A stretch of DNA of 64,000 nt from Dryas octopetala (GCA_963921425.1 OY992835.1:18352001-18416000), one strand, 5' to 3'. Shown: positions 24,649-38,500, numbered from the stretch's first letter. Numbers and translations: made by a program. Notes: generated by a model not told the origin, from the sequence alone.

Positions 24649-26617
24649 ACAGCAATGTCCTTAATCCATCATTTGGGTGTGAATCAGTTCGATAAAGAAG
24701 ACAAGCCACTTGAAATTACGGTCAGCCAAGCAAAAACCACCAAATTGAAATAATCAAGTTGCATGAATATTGGTTCATTCAGATTCCACTTTTCAACTTA
24801 TTAATGGGTCCAATGTAATTAGAGGTCTAGCCAGTTGGCAGGCATGCATTAGTAGATATGACATATGCATGAATAGACCTTACATTTTGGCTGTTGCATG
24901 CAATTATTTTTGTTCTTCATTAGTAGTGCCCACTGCCTGCATTACCACTGAGTGGTGCTGGTGGCCGAGATTGTCAAACATATATGATACACCAACTTGG
25001 TTATCATATAAATAGAATAACAACTAAGCTTATATAGGACTATATTGCCAATATCACATACTTCAAAATTTCAAATAGATCATATGACAAGTTTGAGTTT
25101 TCATGTTTGAATTTAGAATGTGCAATAGGGAGTGATAAATACATAACAACTTATTGGGGTGAATATATTCAACATGTGTCTTAGAGAATTGGTCATGTAT
25201 TAGTCACATAATGTATTAAATGCGAGACACTTTATTGTACACAACTCTGAACTTCCCATTAAATCTCCAACATGAATATGAGAGTGATGCGGAGAGTGTG
25301 AATAGAGCACTCATGTTTCATTTCATGCATAAATATCTTCAAGAATTAAATGAGTAGTACTTAGAGTAATTTTTTTATATTGTTGTAGTCTCCTAACATC
25401 ATTAACATTAGACTAATGGCATGGATATGGCAAAGTTTTTTTAGAAAGCAATAACATTGCATTAAAATAGCCAAAAAGACATAGAAAATACAAAGTTATG
25501 GTAGGAAGCCTTATAATAATAGAGCAAATAAGCTAAACACTTACAACTTTTTAGACTAATGGCGTGATCTCGTAACGTCGGCATCGAACAGACATTATAG
25601 CCGCTAAATGGAGCCAACGAGGCACCATGGAAATTAGTGAACTAGTCGTGTTTGGTTCCACAATCTAACTAACATTTCTAAATCGAGTCTGATAATAGAT
25701 TAAGGTGGCGGATTGGGTAGTAATAACCGGCAGAACCAGTACCAGCGAATAAAGTAACATCCTAACTCCTTATGACAAGAACCAGAGACAAACTGGAAGA
25801 AAGATTTCTAGAGAGCAACTAAGCATCGCTAAAATAGGATCCGCCGTCGTATAACGGATAGATCACGCACAATGACACAAATAGACCAAACTAGAGCAAT
25901 CAGAGAAGCTGCTCCTCTATTGAATTGAAAAAACTCTCACATAGAGTGATGAAAAAGCTTTCACAAAGAAGGAGAAGAGATCTCATAGTACCAATCAAAA
26001 CAGTAAAAGAAAAAGATAAGGAGAAAGGAGAGGTGGGGGTAGGAGCGGCTGGCCTGCAAGGAACACATGAGTCACTGCCCCCACCCCTGGAAATATTGAG
26101 TTGAGAGAGATAGAGTTAAGGAGAGAGAAAAGAGTGGGGTGGCGGCTAGGATTTAATTAATTGTTGATGTAAAGGGTTTATGACTTGAATGCTTTTTATG
26201 GATATGGCAAAGTTGAGAGGTACATATCCACACAGATTACTAGATTAGTGAGGGGTAGAAGAAAATTTTTAATTAATATATAGTGAAAGAACAAAAGGTT
26301 AGATGCGATGAGGAAATTAGTTTAGGCAAGAGGGGTAGCTACTAGCTTAGCATGTATAGTTTTAGCTCATGGAGATTGGGAAAGGCCATTATAGGATCAG
26401 CAGTCACTCTGTCACTGTCTCCTAGCTTTTCCTGTGGCGTGTGGTGGATGTGTGGTGGATCTCAATCTAAATATTTCAGGTATGCATGCATCTTGGGCCT
26501 ATATTTTGGCAAAGAGGCAAATGATTCTTTTAAAAAAGGGAGAAGGCTGGGAAGTATAACAAAGCCCAACTTAATCCTTACCAAAAAGAAAAACCCAACT
26601 TAAACAAAAACATTGAA
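24649..26617. other. Intergenic stretch, no gene recognised
   Basis: AT-rich sequence between the CACTA element and the next repeat. There is no domain-bearing frame on either strand. The region around 25560-26160 is somewhat less AT-rich but has no open exon chain. Confidence 0.45.
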
Positions 26618-27125
26618 AGCAAATTACAACTTAAAACTTCAAGGTTGGACTCAATTCACAAGTTAGTTCTTATATGTTTAATTCTTTCAAATTGTAGCTT
26701 TATGTTTAAAATTTATGAGATTGTGGCCCCTCTATTTGTGTGATGTCATGTAAATTGTTAAGTGATCACGGGACAAGATTATAAGTTCATAAGTTTATAA
26801 GTTTATAACCCACTTTTTTGACATGATATGTTTGGGGACCCTCTGCATAGCAGCTTGTTAGCGGCACATGTAGATAAAAAATATTTAAAAAATTAATTAA
26901 AAATATATAAAATCACTCAGTAGTATTGACATGGCTGCCTCATGAGCAAAAGTAGGGCCTCCAACATAGTAGCTCGGTCTTGTCACATCATCACTTAATA
27001 ATTTATAATAGAGGAGTCATATTGTCATAAATTTTAAAAGAGAGAATGCAATTTAAAAAAATTGAAAAAAATAGGCACCAACTTATGATTCAAGTCAAAT
27101 TTAAAAGTGCAAGTTGTAATGTGCT
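26618..27125. mobile_element. Possible Mutator-like MITE with long degenerate inverted repeats
   Basis: The left arm (from AGCAAATTACAACTT) and the right arm (inverted AGCACATTACAACTT) pair imperfectly over about 150 bp each, including a shared 'ttaaaatttatgan' block. The immediate flanks do not show a convincing 9-bp duplication, so the ends may be off by some bases or the duplication may have decayed. Confidence 0.45.
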
Positions 27126-27430
27126 ATAATATTAAAATTTCTCAAGTATTTAAAATCATTCATTTTTTAAAATGGTTCATGAATAGACTGAATTTTGAAT
27201 GTCATTATGTTCAAATAGACTCTAGAAAGAAAATCCAAACTATATTTCAACCAAATCTAAATCCAAATGCATTAATGCACCCATATCCATCATCCTTAGG
27301 ACTCAATTACAAAAACAATGCAACAAAATTTGTGGTAGATGAGAGAAACTTCGGTGGGTGGATTGATCAAAACATTTTAAATTAATGCTAATAAATATTG
27401 AGCTTTAAACCAGGCGTCATGCATTCAGAC

Positions 27431-28716
27431 TAGGGGTGTGATTTGGATTGGAAAATCCGAATCCGACCGATTCATATCCGAAAATTTTCAATTTTATTCC
27501 GAATCCGAAATTGCCGAATCCGAAAATGCCGAAATCCGAAAATTCCGAAAAAAATTGGATTGGAATTGGAATGTTTATGTAAATTCCGATTCCGATCCGA
27601 ATTCCGATCCAAAAAATTTCGAAATGTTCCGAAGGCATTCCGATCCAATATTTTCAAAATTATGCCAATTTATTCCATATTATATATTTTATCATTTATT
27701 TAGTATGATACATATAACATATATTTTAAAAAAGATGACTAATACTATTAATATAAACATATGTACATTATAAATATATGTGTATCATAATAACATAAAT
27801 GGTAAGTTGGTAACACAAACATGCACCCACATTTTCCGTACATGTAATTACTATTTTTTTTTATTAGGGAGGGGAATTGAAGATATGGAGCAATTCTACA
27901 GTTATTCCAACTAGAATATCCTACCAATTGTAATTACTAATTACTAAATATTTAAGCTTATTATTTTCAAAATTTCAAACATGATATATATATGTGAGTA
28001 ACATGTATCTACTAATGACATTTATTCTAACAATGTTGGATGAGCTCCAAAGATTAATCCCCCACCTCTAAGATATGTGCTATTAAGCCTATTATACATT
28101 CATAGTGACATTTATTTCTCTTATATAATATGTATGTTATGATATATAATATATACCATTAAACATACACAATATATATCATACATAATTTATTTCTTAA
28201 CATACATAATCTAGCAATGAAAAACTTGCTAAATTGCATCTTTCTTTCTTTTTTTTTTTCCTTCTTTTCAAGATTTTTTTTATGGTAATGGTATGAGATG
28301 GTATGGTTCTAAATGTTATTTAAATTAATATTTTGAATTTTATTTTTAAATTAGACATATATTTTAATTACATTTTAATATAAATATTGAAATGCATCAT
28401 AATCTATTGTCTTTTAATTTTTGTTTGTTTGTTAATTTCATCATTATTCTAAGAAAAAATCCAAACATGTTCTAAAAAATATTATGAAAATGTGAAAATT
28501 CTGATTTTTTATTCGAAAATTTTAAATTTTATCCGAAAGTTTCGAAAATGTTATATTCCGAAAATTCTGAGAAATCTGAAAATTCCGAATCGGAATGGGA
28601 TGTTGAAATTCCGATTTTTTGGAATGGAAATTGGAACATAAATTTCATTCCAAAATTTTTTGGATTGGAATTGGAACACCCTATTTCCGATGCGATCCGG
28701 CCGAAACACACCCCTA
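27431..28716. mobile_element. Non-autonomous hAT element, 1,286 bp, with perfect 8-bp target-site duplication
   Basis: The termini are TAGGGGTGTG on the left and CACACCCCTA on the right, typical of plant hAT elements. The flanks carry the 8-bp duplication ATTCAGAC (27423-27430 and 28717-28724). Subterminal regions on both sides hold many CCGAA/TTCGG-type repeats (about 27460-27640 and 28495-28700). Overlapping open frames in the left subterminal region arise from these repeats and are not genes. No transposase is encoded. Confidence 0.93.
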
Positions 28717-28724
28717 ATTCAGAC

Positions 28725-29886
28725 TAATGCTAATAAATATGGAGCTTTAAACCATAAGTCATGCATTAAGACAATAATGGTCATTATAAATTTATAATGT
28801 GGTAAAAAAGTCGAGAGAGAGAGAGAGAGAGAGTTGGGTTACAAGGAAGCGGGAAGCCGTAGAAGACGTCAAACCCCCAACAGAAAACCAAGATACCGTG
28901 AATGCACGAAAGATTCATCTTTTGGTCATTTCTTCATGCGAATTTTGTGCTTTGAATATTGCTCAAATCATTCTTTTTCAGAATCTCAGACAAAACTAAA
29001 AAAAAAAAACTAAGAAATCTTGGATTTTTAGCTTATTCAGAACAGAGGTCACTTCCTCAAGATTTTGACTTTCATTACTTTCTCATCTCCCAATTCCCAA
29101 ATCCTAATCCCAACAACAACAGCAACTAGAAGAGCTTTCTCTCTAATTTGCAGGTTGGTTTTTCTTTTAATAGCGATTGCCCATTTGCTTTTCTTTACTC
29201 TTGTTCCACAATTTTGGGATTCATTGGATCTGTCTATATATATAATACCAATATACCATTTGGTAAATTGGGCATCCATTTCTTGACATTTCATTTTATT
29301 CTCAATGACCCCTTGCAAAATAATCAATCTTTTTTCCGAAAAAGAAAGTATATAAGAAAGGTAAGTGAGAGTCTACTGAGGAAAGTTAGAGTTCAGCTTC
29401 AGAAACTTGTTTACGATACATTTGAGTAAGTAGAATTCCTCATTTTTGGGATTCAAAAGCTTCAATCTTGTGGAATTGATTTGAGTTTCTGTGTTCCCAA
29501 ATAATGGTAACGGTCAAAAAAGTAATTAAGCTCAAAACCTTATGCAATCGGAGTGACTTACTTTATGCAACAAGTTTTAACACATTTCTTGATGTTCTGC
29601 TTCAACATCATCAGCTTGTCCATGTTTCCTTACGGTCAACTTAGTATATTTGGTTGTCTTTGCAATTGCTTTCTCCATGTATGTGTTATCCACTATGTCC
29701 CAGTAGATATCACGGTTTTGGAATTTTAGTACTGGCTGAAACTGTATGTGGCCCATGAATAAGTGACTTAGAAGATGTAAATTTTTGAAGTGTTTCATGG
29801 GAAACTACCCTTTCTCTTACATTATATGGCACTAAGAATTCTCTGTGTGATTCTAGTTAGGTGAAATTGTCGTGTCAGACCTGTAG
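28725..29886 (+). promoter_or_regulatory. Upstream region and probable 5' UTR of the NIAP-like gene
   Basis: No separate gene was found. It begins with a (GA)n run at about 28813-28833. A probable leader and 5' UTR intron lie at 29100-29886: candidate donors such as AAAG|GTAAGT at 29359 and acceptor-like TTCTAG near 29856. Exact transcript structure is not determinable here. Confidence 0.35.
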
Positions 29887-32800
29887 ATGGGAGATGGAAG
29901 CCCGGAATATACTGTCGACGAGGCTCTTGTGGCCATGGGGTTTGGAAATTTCCAATATCTTGTGCTTGCTTATGCTGGCATGGGTTGGGTCTCAGAAGCA
30001 ATGGAGATGATGCTACTCTCTTTTGTAGGACCAGCGGTTCAGTCTGCTTGGGGTCTTTCTTCTCAACAAGAAAGTCTCATAACCAGTGTGGTTTTTGCTG
30101 GAATGCTAGTTGGAGCATACTCATGGGGCATAGTTTCAGATAAACACGGGCGTAGGTGGGCCCTTTTTTTCGTCTTTTTATTTTTCTTATCTGTGCTTAA
30201 ATTGAACAGTCTGAATCATTTTGGAGATGCTGTCTAATATGTTGGGGTAAAAAAGGTGCCTGCTAATATCATGTCTTTATCATTATATTAGATTTACTTA
30301 AGGTGCTTCTCTTATGTCACAATACCTTAGATGATTCTATAGACATGTTTCAATTGACTATATAAAGTCATTCTGCAACATGGTTTTAACTGCAGTTCAA
30401 ATGGCATTTTGGTTTTAACCCTCACATTTTGTAGTAACTGTTGTTTTTCTTTTGCTATTCTTCATGGGATACACATTTGATAGTTTATTTTTCTTGTATA
30501 AGGTGTACTGTGATTTTGAATGCACCCATTTTCCACAACTTAACAATTATACTGGTTCTTTTGTTTGTTGGTACACTTCTGTTCCTTCAGGAAAGGATTC
30601 CTCATTACAGCCACGATAACTTCTGTTGCTGGTTTTCTGAGTGCTTTTTCCCCTAATTATACATCATTGATTATTCTTCGTTGCTTGGTTGGTGTTGGTT
30701 TGGGAGGTGGCCCTGTACTCTCGTCCTGGTTTCTGGAGTTCATTCCTGCTCCTAACAGAGGCATCTGGATGGTTGTTTTTTCAGCTTTTTGGACTGTTGG
30801 AACAATTTTCGAGGCTTCACTTGCATGGGTATGTTTTGTAGTACCTTATCTATATTTGATTGTGTTTACACCAATTTTATGACATTGTGATTTCGCAGCT
30901 TTCTGGTTTTCTTATATTTTGATCTTTATATAGTGGAAGGAATTTTGGCATTAACACTAACTAGTTTTTAATGACTGTGTTAAGTGACTTGAACAAGCAG
31001 ACAAAGTTGATCTAAGTTTGAAAAAATAACATATTATCATTTATTTAATAGTTAATCTTCTGTCTCTTCTAAACTGAATGTAGCATTCGTGGTTTTCTTT
31101 ATAGTTGGATTAGCTATTTTGGCAGTCTAAAGAAAGTTGGTAGATATTGTTATTGGCATCATAACTCTGCAGAAATCAAGTGAGGTTGATACTATATATA
31201 GCTTTACCGATGAGTGGGAGATGTTTACTGGAGGGTCTGACCCTTTTTGTAACTTTATTTGCATATTCAGGCAAAAAAAATGCTTACCTTGAATACAAAA
31301 TTCCTGAACATTTGGAATAAAATTTATACAATGAACACAACAAACTAAAGTAGTCATTGGTTCTGTGGTCATTCCTTAACTTTTGCATAATAAGCCAGTT
31401 GAGTCATTGGGTCGTAGATTTCCTATTTTTTAATGATTAGTTAGTTGGATATATAACTAATTGCAGAAAATTTTTATAAGCAGATAGCTTTCCTTAAATT
31501 CAAATTACTTGTTCAACTGCAGATAATTATAATTTCCCCTTGTTTTGGGATTGTAGTGACAATATGTGTGATTATATTTGTGCCTTCACATTGTGTTCTT
31601 TGCAGTTTGTCATGCCAACACTGGGTTGGAGGTGGCTACTTGCACTGTCTTCACTCCCTTCATCACTTCTCCTTATTTTCTATTGGGTAGCACCTGAATC
31701 ACCAAGGTATTTATGCTTAAAAGGTCGAACAACTGAGGCACTCAATGTCTTGGAGAAAGTAGCAAGACTGAATGGAACAAAACTCCCTCCGGGAATTCTT
31801 GTTTCTGATTTCAAAATTGGGTCATCTGAAATGATGAATCCATCAGAAGATACACAATTGCTCTCGCCAAGAAAAAATGAAGTTATGACTCCTAAGGAGA
31901 TGGATTCTAATATGGGCCCCATCTCTTCACTTTTAATGCTTCTTTCCCCAAAATTAGTCAGGTCTACCTTGCTCTTATGGGTAGTATTCTTTGGGAATGC
32001 TTTTTCATATTATGGCCTGGTGCTTCTAACCTCTGAGTTGAATGGACATAGTAAATGCATGCCAACTGATTTACAGTCAGAAGAATCGCGTGATATTAGC
32101 TATAGAAATGTTTTTATTGCTAGTTTTGCAGGTAAATTTATCTACTTATTTCAGTATTATAATTATTTAATTTTAAATTTTTTTCCTTTCTGCTTAAAAA
32201 TGGTTGAGTGACATTTAACTTTGGTTGGAATGAAGAGATACCTGGGCTCATTGTATCTGCTGCCATGGTGGATAGATTGGGTCGTAAGATTTCGATGTCA
32301 GCCATGTTCTTCCTGTGTTGCATTTTCCTACTCCCATTGGTAATCCATCAGCCTGCGGGTTTGACAACTAGCCTTCTGTTTGGAGCTCGCATATGCATCA
32401 CAGCGACCTTCACAATAGTCTATATATATGCTCCAGAGGTAAATTGTGAATGCATATATCCTCTTAAGAGGCAATGACATGAAAATGATTTTTCAGCATC
32501 TCACAAAGATGAAAATATGGAAAAAGTGTGCAAGACCATGTTTTTCTTCAATGCAAGATGATCTGAGAGTTTTTATTAGTTGGTTTTTTTTTGTTATACA
32601 ATGCTTGGGCTCTTTTTTGTGATAGTTAAGATTTCTATGTTTGCCAATACCTTTACATGAGAGTTATGTTTGAAAGGCATGGAATTGGAACCAATTGCAC
32701 AAATTGACTCTAGAATGATTATATTGCTTTGGTTGACATGAAAGCATATAAAATTTGTAAAATATATAAAGCTCACCTGGTTAATTGAATTTTAACTAGT

Positions 32801-33566
32801 TTGATTTTAATGTTCAACTATTATATTCTTTGTAATGGTGATATTGTGGGAGTGCTTATAATGTTTAGGGTACTGTACTGAAAATCTATACACACACATC
32901 AGCCAGAGACGGAGAGAGGTGAAGGTGGCACACGCATCCGCCATGTGCATTTAAAATTACTACTTTTTGTTTAGATTTACTTTGGAGTAGACTATTTAAC
33001 TAACAAATGCACTCAGATTTCTGGTTTGGCCTTAAGATCATGCATATAACCTCACATTTAAATAAACCAACATAACTTTAGTGATAACACAAATGACACA
33101 TTTAAATAAATCAACGTAACTGTAGTAATAACACAAAATCAACTCATTGTTTAGCATCTGAAAGAACCCTGTAACTAAGAAAATGATTTTGGGTAGAATT
33201 AGAATCTTGTTTGAAGATTCACATTCTTATTATTCTGCTCGTATGGATTTTTGTCCTTGTCCATGAAGATCATTTACAATTAGTTCCGAGTGTTGATCTT
33301 TATTTCTGTTGTTTGAACTGTAGATATACCCGACTGAGGTCCGAACAACTGGTGTTGGAGTTGCAAGCTCAATGGGAAGAATTGGTGGAATGGTATGTCC
33401 ACTTGTGGCAGTAGCTTTGGTTCATGGATGTCATCAAACAGCAGCCATTCTGCTGTTTGAGATTGTAATTTTCCTTTCAGGGATTTGTGTATTGCTCTTC
33501 CCATTTGAAACCAAGGGCTGTGAATTGAGCGATAGTGTATCAGATCCAAAAAATCAAAGCCAGTAA
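29887..33566 (+). CDS. NIAP: MFS transporter, organic cation/carnitine transporter 7 type (nicotinate transporter NIAP-like)
   Basis: Five coding exons: 29887-30155, 30591-30828, 31606-32131, 32236-32438 and 33324-33566. All phases are consistent, giving 492 residues (the Arabidopsis relative is about 500). It is a 12-helix major-facilitator protein. The first half has the loop signature [10 protein letters not shown] (about 81-90) and the sugar-transporter-type APESPRYL (about 198-205). The second half repeats the loop as MVDRLGRK (355-362), and [13 protein letters not shown] follows at the start of the last exon. A hydrophilic Ser/Glu-rich loop separates the halves. The subfamily is reported to move nicotinate or related cations across membranes. 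Substrate in this species is inferred. The gene lies next to the ECT5-like gene on the same strand. Confidence 0.9.
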
Positions 33567-35595
33567 TTGCATTTGTGTGAATATATCACATACAGTGAGT
33601 GGGGCTTTGCCCCAGTTTTATACACTGTCCTTTTGGTAAACATGAAGGACAACAAGAATTAGGCAGGGCTTCTCTTGTTCGTTACCAAATGCAGCTTGTG
33701 AATATTCAGCAGCACAAGTAGTCTTCTTCTTCTTTATTTTTATTATTTTTTTGAAAGAATGTTCCTAAGATCTTAAAGTGATTTACATGTATTTCTAAGT
33801 TAAAACTGAAAGGTCGTGCAGATGAATGCCTACTTTTTAAGATTTAGTGGATATTCTGTTGCAACTTCTGTGTGTACCAATACTGCTCTCTCTGCCTTTG
33901 GCTGCATCTTTTTGTTTAGATAACCTGTATTTTAAACAGAGCATCATCTTCCTTTTGGCCTGTCTAGAATTTGGAGACCAAAAATGAAGATGGTTTCTTT
34001 AGGCTGGGGGAGTGCATAGGAAGAGGATTTGTTCAGTTGAACCACAAATATTGAAGAATTTTCAGTTCCTGCTACCCCTTTTCAGTCCAAAACATGAAGT
34101 ATTTGTCCATATTAGAAGGCTTGAGTGCATTTGTCATACAGCTTCTGATATCTGATACACTTCTAAAAATATTATCAAAACCATTTTAACATCTTCAATG
34201 CCTCGTAAGTTGATGAGAAATTCCCATTATTTTCCACACACTGGAATTGTAAGAGCTATGAACTTATGATGTACTTTGCAAGTGAGAGTTTTCAACTATT
34301 GTTCCCCACAGCATTCCTTTGTCCAAAAATGACACCAAATTGAATCCAATACTAAGAGAGACATGTAATACTCAGCACAGCAGTGATGAAAGAGAGAACA
34401 AATATAGCACTTATTGGAAAAAGAAAAAGAAAAAGAAGAAGCATATATCATGGAACAGATTACCATTATATTGATACACAGAATACATATTGAATGAACA
34501 TGTTGGTCCAAAATTGTTAATTATTCAGTTTGAATGCTGAAAACTGAAAAGTGTCTTCAGTTGCCATAAGCCATCCTTAGAAATTTTAATCATATCTGTC
34601 ACTGTCTGCTCAACCAACAGTTTGTCAGACCCTCAAGGTCAAAATCAGGGACCTTCAAGAGTACTCTTTCTGTGTCTTTGGTTGCATCAATAAGTTTGTC
34701 CAATATTTTTAACAAAGCATCAAACTTTTTGTTACCTACGAACATGGCCTTCCCTTGTATATCCCATAAGTCAACTGGGGTGGTAACTGGTAAGCGTCAC
34801 AAATTTTAATCTGAAGAGCAAATTCTAAAACATGATATAATTTGGGGTGGTATCTATAATTAACTTTTTTTTTTTTTTTAATTCGGATAGAGTTTATACT
34901 TTCTAGTTTACCAGGTTGGCCCGTGACCTGAGACCCAAGAACTGAACTCAGAACCAAAGGTCTCACCCAGTACCCACCCTCTAACCCACACGTGCAGCAG
35001 CTGGCTGGTACAATACTACAGTGTGTTGCATTCGAAACTGAAAACTCATAAAACAATTAACCGCAAACTCAGAAGAACCAGCCAACATTAAAAAAAAAAA
35101 AAGTAAAAAAAAGAAAAAGAAACCTATTTATTGTTAATTTATTACTTTACCAATTACCATACATTTTTCTGACCAAACAACCCCCACAGAAGTGAAAGTC
35201 ACTCAGAAAATCAGCATGCATGATTACATGTGCACATTTCTCTTTCTGGGTACCCCACTGTTCTGTTGTCCACTTGTCCTTCACCACAATTTTACAATTT
35301 TAATAAATAAAAAAGCAACAATATAAATGAAATGAAAATGAAATTGCTTTATTTTGTGGGATACAAAAGGCAGAGCAAGAGAGCTCTTGTTTCTGCAAAA
35401 TAAATATATTCTGTGTGTAAGTTATAGATATAATTGCTTCTTAATAATAATAATAATAATGTTATGTTATATTTGGTATAAAGGGTGAGATGGGTACACA
35501 TATAGATTATAGGTAGATGCAGATACTCTGTCTTTGCTTAGATTCTCGTGCGGGTAGTCTCTTTGAAAATTGAAGATCTTTACTTCTTCAGATTC
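33567..35595. other. Intergenic region between the NIAP-like and YTH genes
   Basis: The first part (to about 34.1 kb) is probably the NIAP-like 3' UTR and downstream flank. The last few hundred bases, with a (TAA)n run near 35442-35459, would be the YTH gene promoter and leader. A minus-strand poly-A-tailed sequence at 34868-35010 is described under findings. No coding gene was seen. Confidence 0.5.
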
Positions 35596-38500
35596 ATGGC
35601 GGCAAACCAACCGCAGGGTCCAGATCGTACCTCTGGTACGTCAATACCGATAAACCCATATCATAAAAGACCTTATTTTTTTTCCTTCTGTTTGCTTGTT
35701 TTTCTCTCCTCCTTATTGGGCCTCTTAATTTTGATGATGTTTAATCTGTGTTTAGTTTGTTGGGTTTTTTTTTTTTTTTTTTCCTTGAATGGGTTTCTTT
35801 TATTCTGTTGTGATTTCTCTGTGAAGTCTATGAATTGGAGGAATTTTGATTGTTTCTTATGGAATTAGTTGCGAAAATTTGTATTTTTATTGGAGAATTG
35901 GGGATGTAGTGCTTTTGTAGTGTGAAGTTTGTCTGGCATCTATGGCTGGCTTTGTCAGTAGAACTGCACCTTGATCTGGGTTGCAGGCAGGCTGAGGAGT
36001 GTCTAAACTTGGAGATCTGGGTTGCAGGCAGGCATCTTGATCTGGGTATTGTTAGGTGATAGGAATTGTTGCAAGCTTTCGTTGTTCCATTTTCCATTTC
36101 TTGTTTGGTTGCCTTTGAGGCCATTTCCTATTGATATGTTGGATCATATGTTGAACTAGAATTATATAGGTGATAGAGCTTTGGGCTTTTGCTAATCCTA
36201 CTGCCTCCATTTTTCATTATCGTGGTCTTTGCATGTGTATTATAATGGTCTGGTTTACTGGGGACTCGGGAGAGGCAAGTGTAAAGTAAAGATTTTGTTT
36301 TTGGAGTAGTATGAGGTGGATGAATTGGGAAGTTCAACATTGGATCATATAGAGAGAAGATTTATAGGATGAATTAAGAAAGAAAATGAGGCCTTTGATT
36401 ACATGGTTGAGAGAGGTCAGGGTCATATCTGTGGAAGCTTTTTCAGAAGTTGAGACCTTTATATCTATCAAGCCCGTTTCTGGCTACATCATTTTATTGC
36501 TAATGAGTTGGCTAGCTCATAATTTTGTATTCTTTTATAACTAAAGTAGAAACCTTTTAATGTAGACATGACTATGAAATATATTCATGTACTTCTATTT
36601 ATCATGTGTGCATAGGTGTGCACGCGTGGATATGTGCGCACATATTCATAGCTTCAAGTTTTCCTATCCCCGAATTTTGCTTTGGTTGGTCAATAATTTG
36701 TACTGCCTGTGTTTCTAAGACTCTACTATGTCACTGAGCATACTGATCATGGATGCAGAAGAGAAACCTGCTGAACCAGATAACATGAAGGAGCAGGTAG
36801 TTGTGGATTCACTACAATCCTCTTCTGATCCATTGCAGTTTCTATATATTTTAGTTTTTCAATTCTTTTTTTCTTTTCTCCCTCCTGTGCATGACAACTT
36901 TCCTTTGTTTATCTGTTATCAGCCTCATGTAGCAAAAAATGAGGGGTCAATTTCTCCTAATCCTTCTCAGGATGCTGCCACAATAGGTCATCCAAGAGAC
37001 GCAGCAGGTCAATTGGGTCCTTTTGGTTCAGGTGGAGATCACACTGTTTTCCCACCTAATGTCTATTCCCCTCAGGCTCAGACCTTCTACTATAGAGGTT
37101 AGTCTTTTATTACTTTGGGTCTGGATTCATGGTCATGGAAATGGACCATTCACAGCTGGATTGTGTCTGAAAATGCACTTCACTGTTTGTTGGCCTTCTC
37201 AACATACAGTGATTCAGCTACACCAGGAAGGAATTGATCCCTTTGTGTTTGTATAGTAATCCAATCAAAATCTCTTTTACATTCATTTGTGAGGTTGGAA
37301 TGTAAATTCCAGATTTTTAAACATTTGTAGCTGACCTAGGATTCATAAATCGCTATTTTAACTAAAACTGTTTAAAGAGACAATGGTAATTTGTGACATA
37401 TGTCATTTAGAGAAACTTTTTTTTTGTTATTATAGTCCTTTTTGGTTGTCTTTTGTTGTTATCACTAATAGAAGGTAAATATTATTTTTTGTGTGATATT
37501 GAAGGTAAGCATAGAACACTTTTATCATCTGTGATGTAGGTTATGAAAATGGAATTGGTGAGTGGGACGAATATCCTCCATACCTCAATGCTGAAGGATT
37601 GGAGATAGGTTCTCCCGTGAGTATTTATTTATATATATTTCTTCCATTAACATATAAAAGTTGCTTCTTCTTGTTAACTTATTGTAATTTGCTTTAATAT
37701 TGAATCTTGATTAGGGTGTCTACAATGAGAATCCTTCTCTTGTATTTCATTCTGGATATGGCTACAATCCGCAAATGCCATACGGGCCTTACTCCCCAGT
37801 TACAACACCTTTGCCTTCCGTAGGTGGAGATGCTCAGTTATATTCCCACCAGCAATTTCCATTTTCTGGACCGCCTTATTATCAGCAACTAGGTCATCAT
37901 AGCATGCCATATATTACTTCACCAACTCCAGTTTCGCAACCAGAGCTCACCACCTTAGTTGGTATTGACCAACAAGGTGACAGCATGCTTTTTGGACCAA
38001 GGCCTGGTTATACTCCAGTGGGATCCTTTGGTAGAGGCAGTTTTCATGGAAATCTGGGTAGTCATGGTTTTCATGATTTGCAGCAAGGATTTGACGGATT
38101 GAGATCTGGAGGACTTTGGTCAGACTGGTCAAAACCCTCAGACAGACAGAGGTCTTTGAATCCTTTATCACCAGCAGCTTCCCCGCAGCCAATTGGCCCA
38201 CTTGGGTCATTTGGGCAGAATGTTGGAATGGTTTGTTCTCATTCCTGTGCATTTCTTCTAATGATGTTCTTTTGGAATCTCATTGGTTTTGTTCTTCACT
38301 CTTCTTGCAACAATGTTTTTGGATATGATTTCTGGTTTCTTTTTTTCCATCAAAGTTTGGAGGAAGGTATAACTTGTATAGTATTTTGGGCACAAAATGT
38401 TTTAGTCCATAATATTATATGAAATCTATCATAAAATTTACATATGAATTTTGGGGTTTCATGTCACGTGATAGAATTTGACTGTATCCTCGTGCTTGTT

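Noticed and set aside
27417-27773. Overlapping frames on both strands with Ile/Gly/Phe or Glu/Ser/Asn repeats
   Set aside because: They fall in the subterminal CCGAA repeats of the hAT element.
34736-35056. Minus-strand open frame of 106 codons
   Set aside because: Includes a poly-Lys stretch from the poly-A tract of the putative SINE; no domain.
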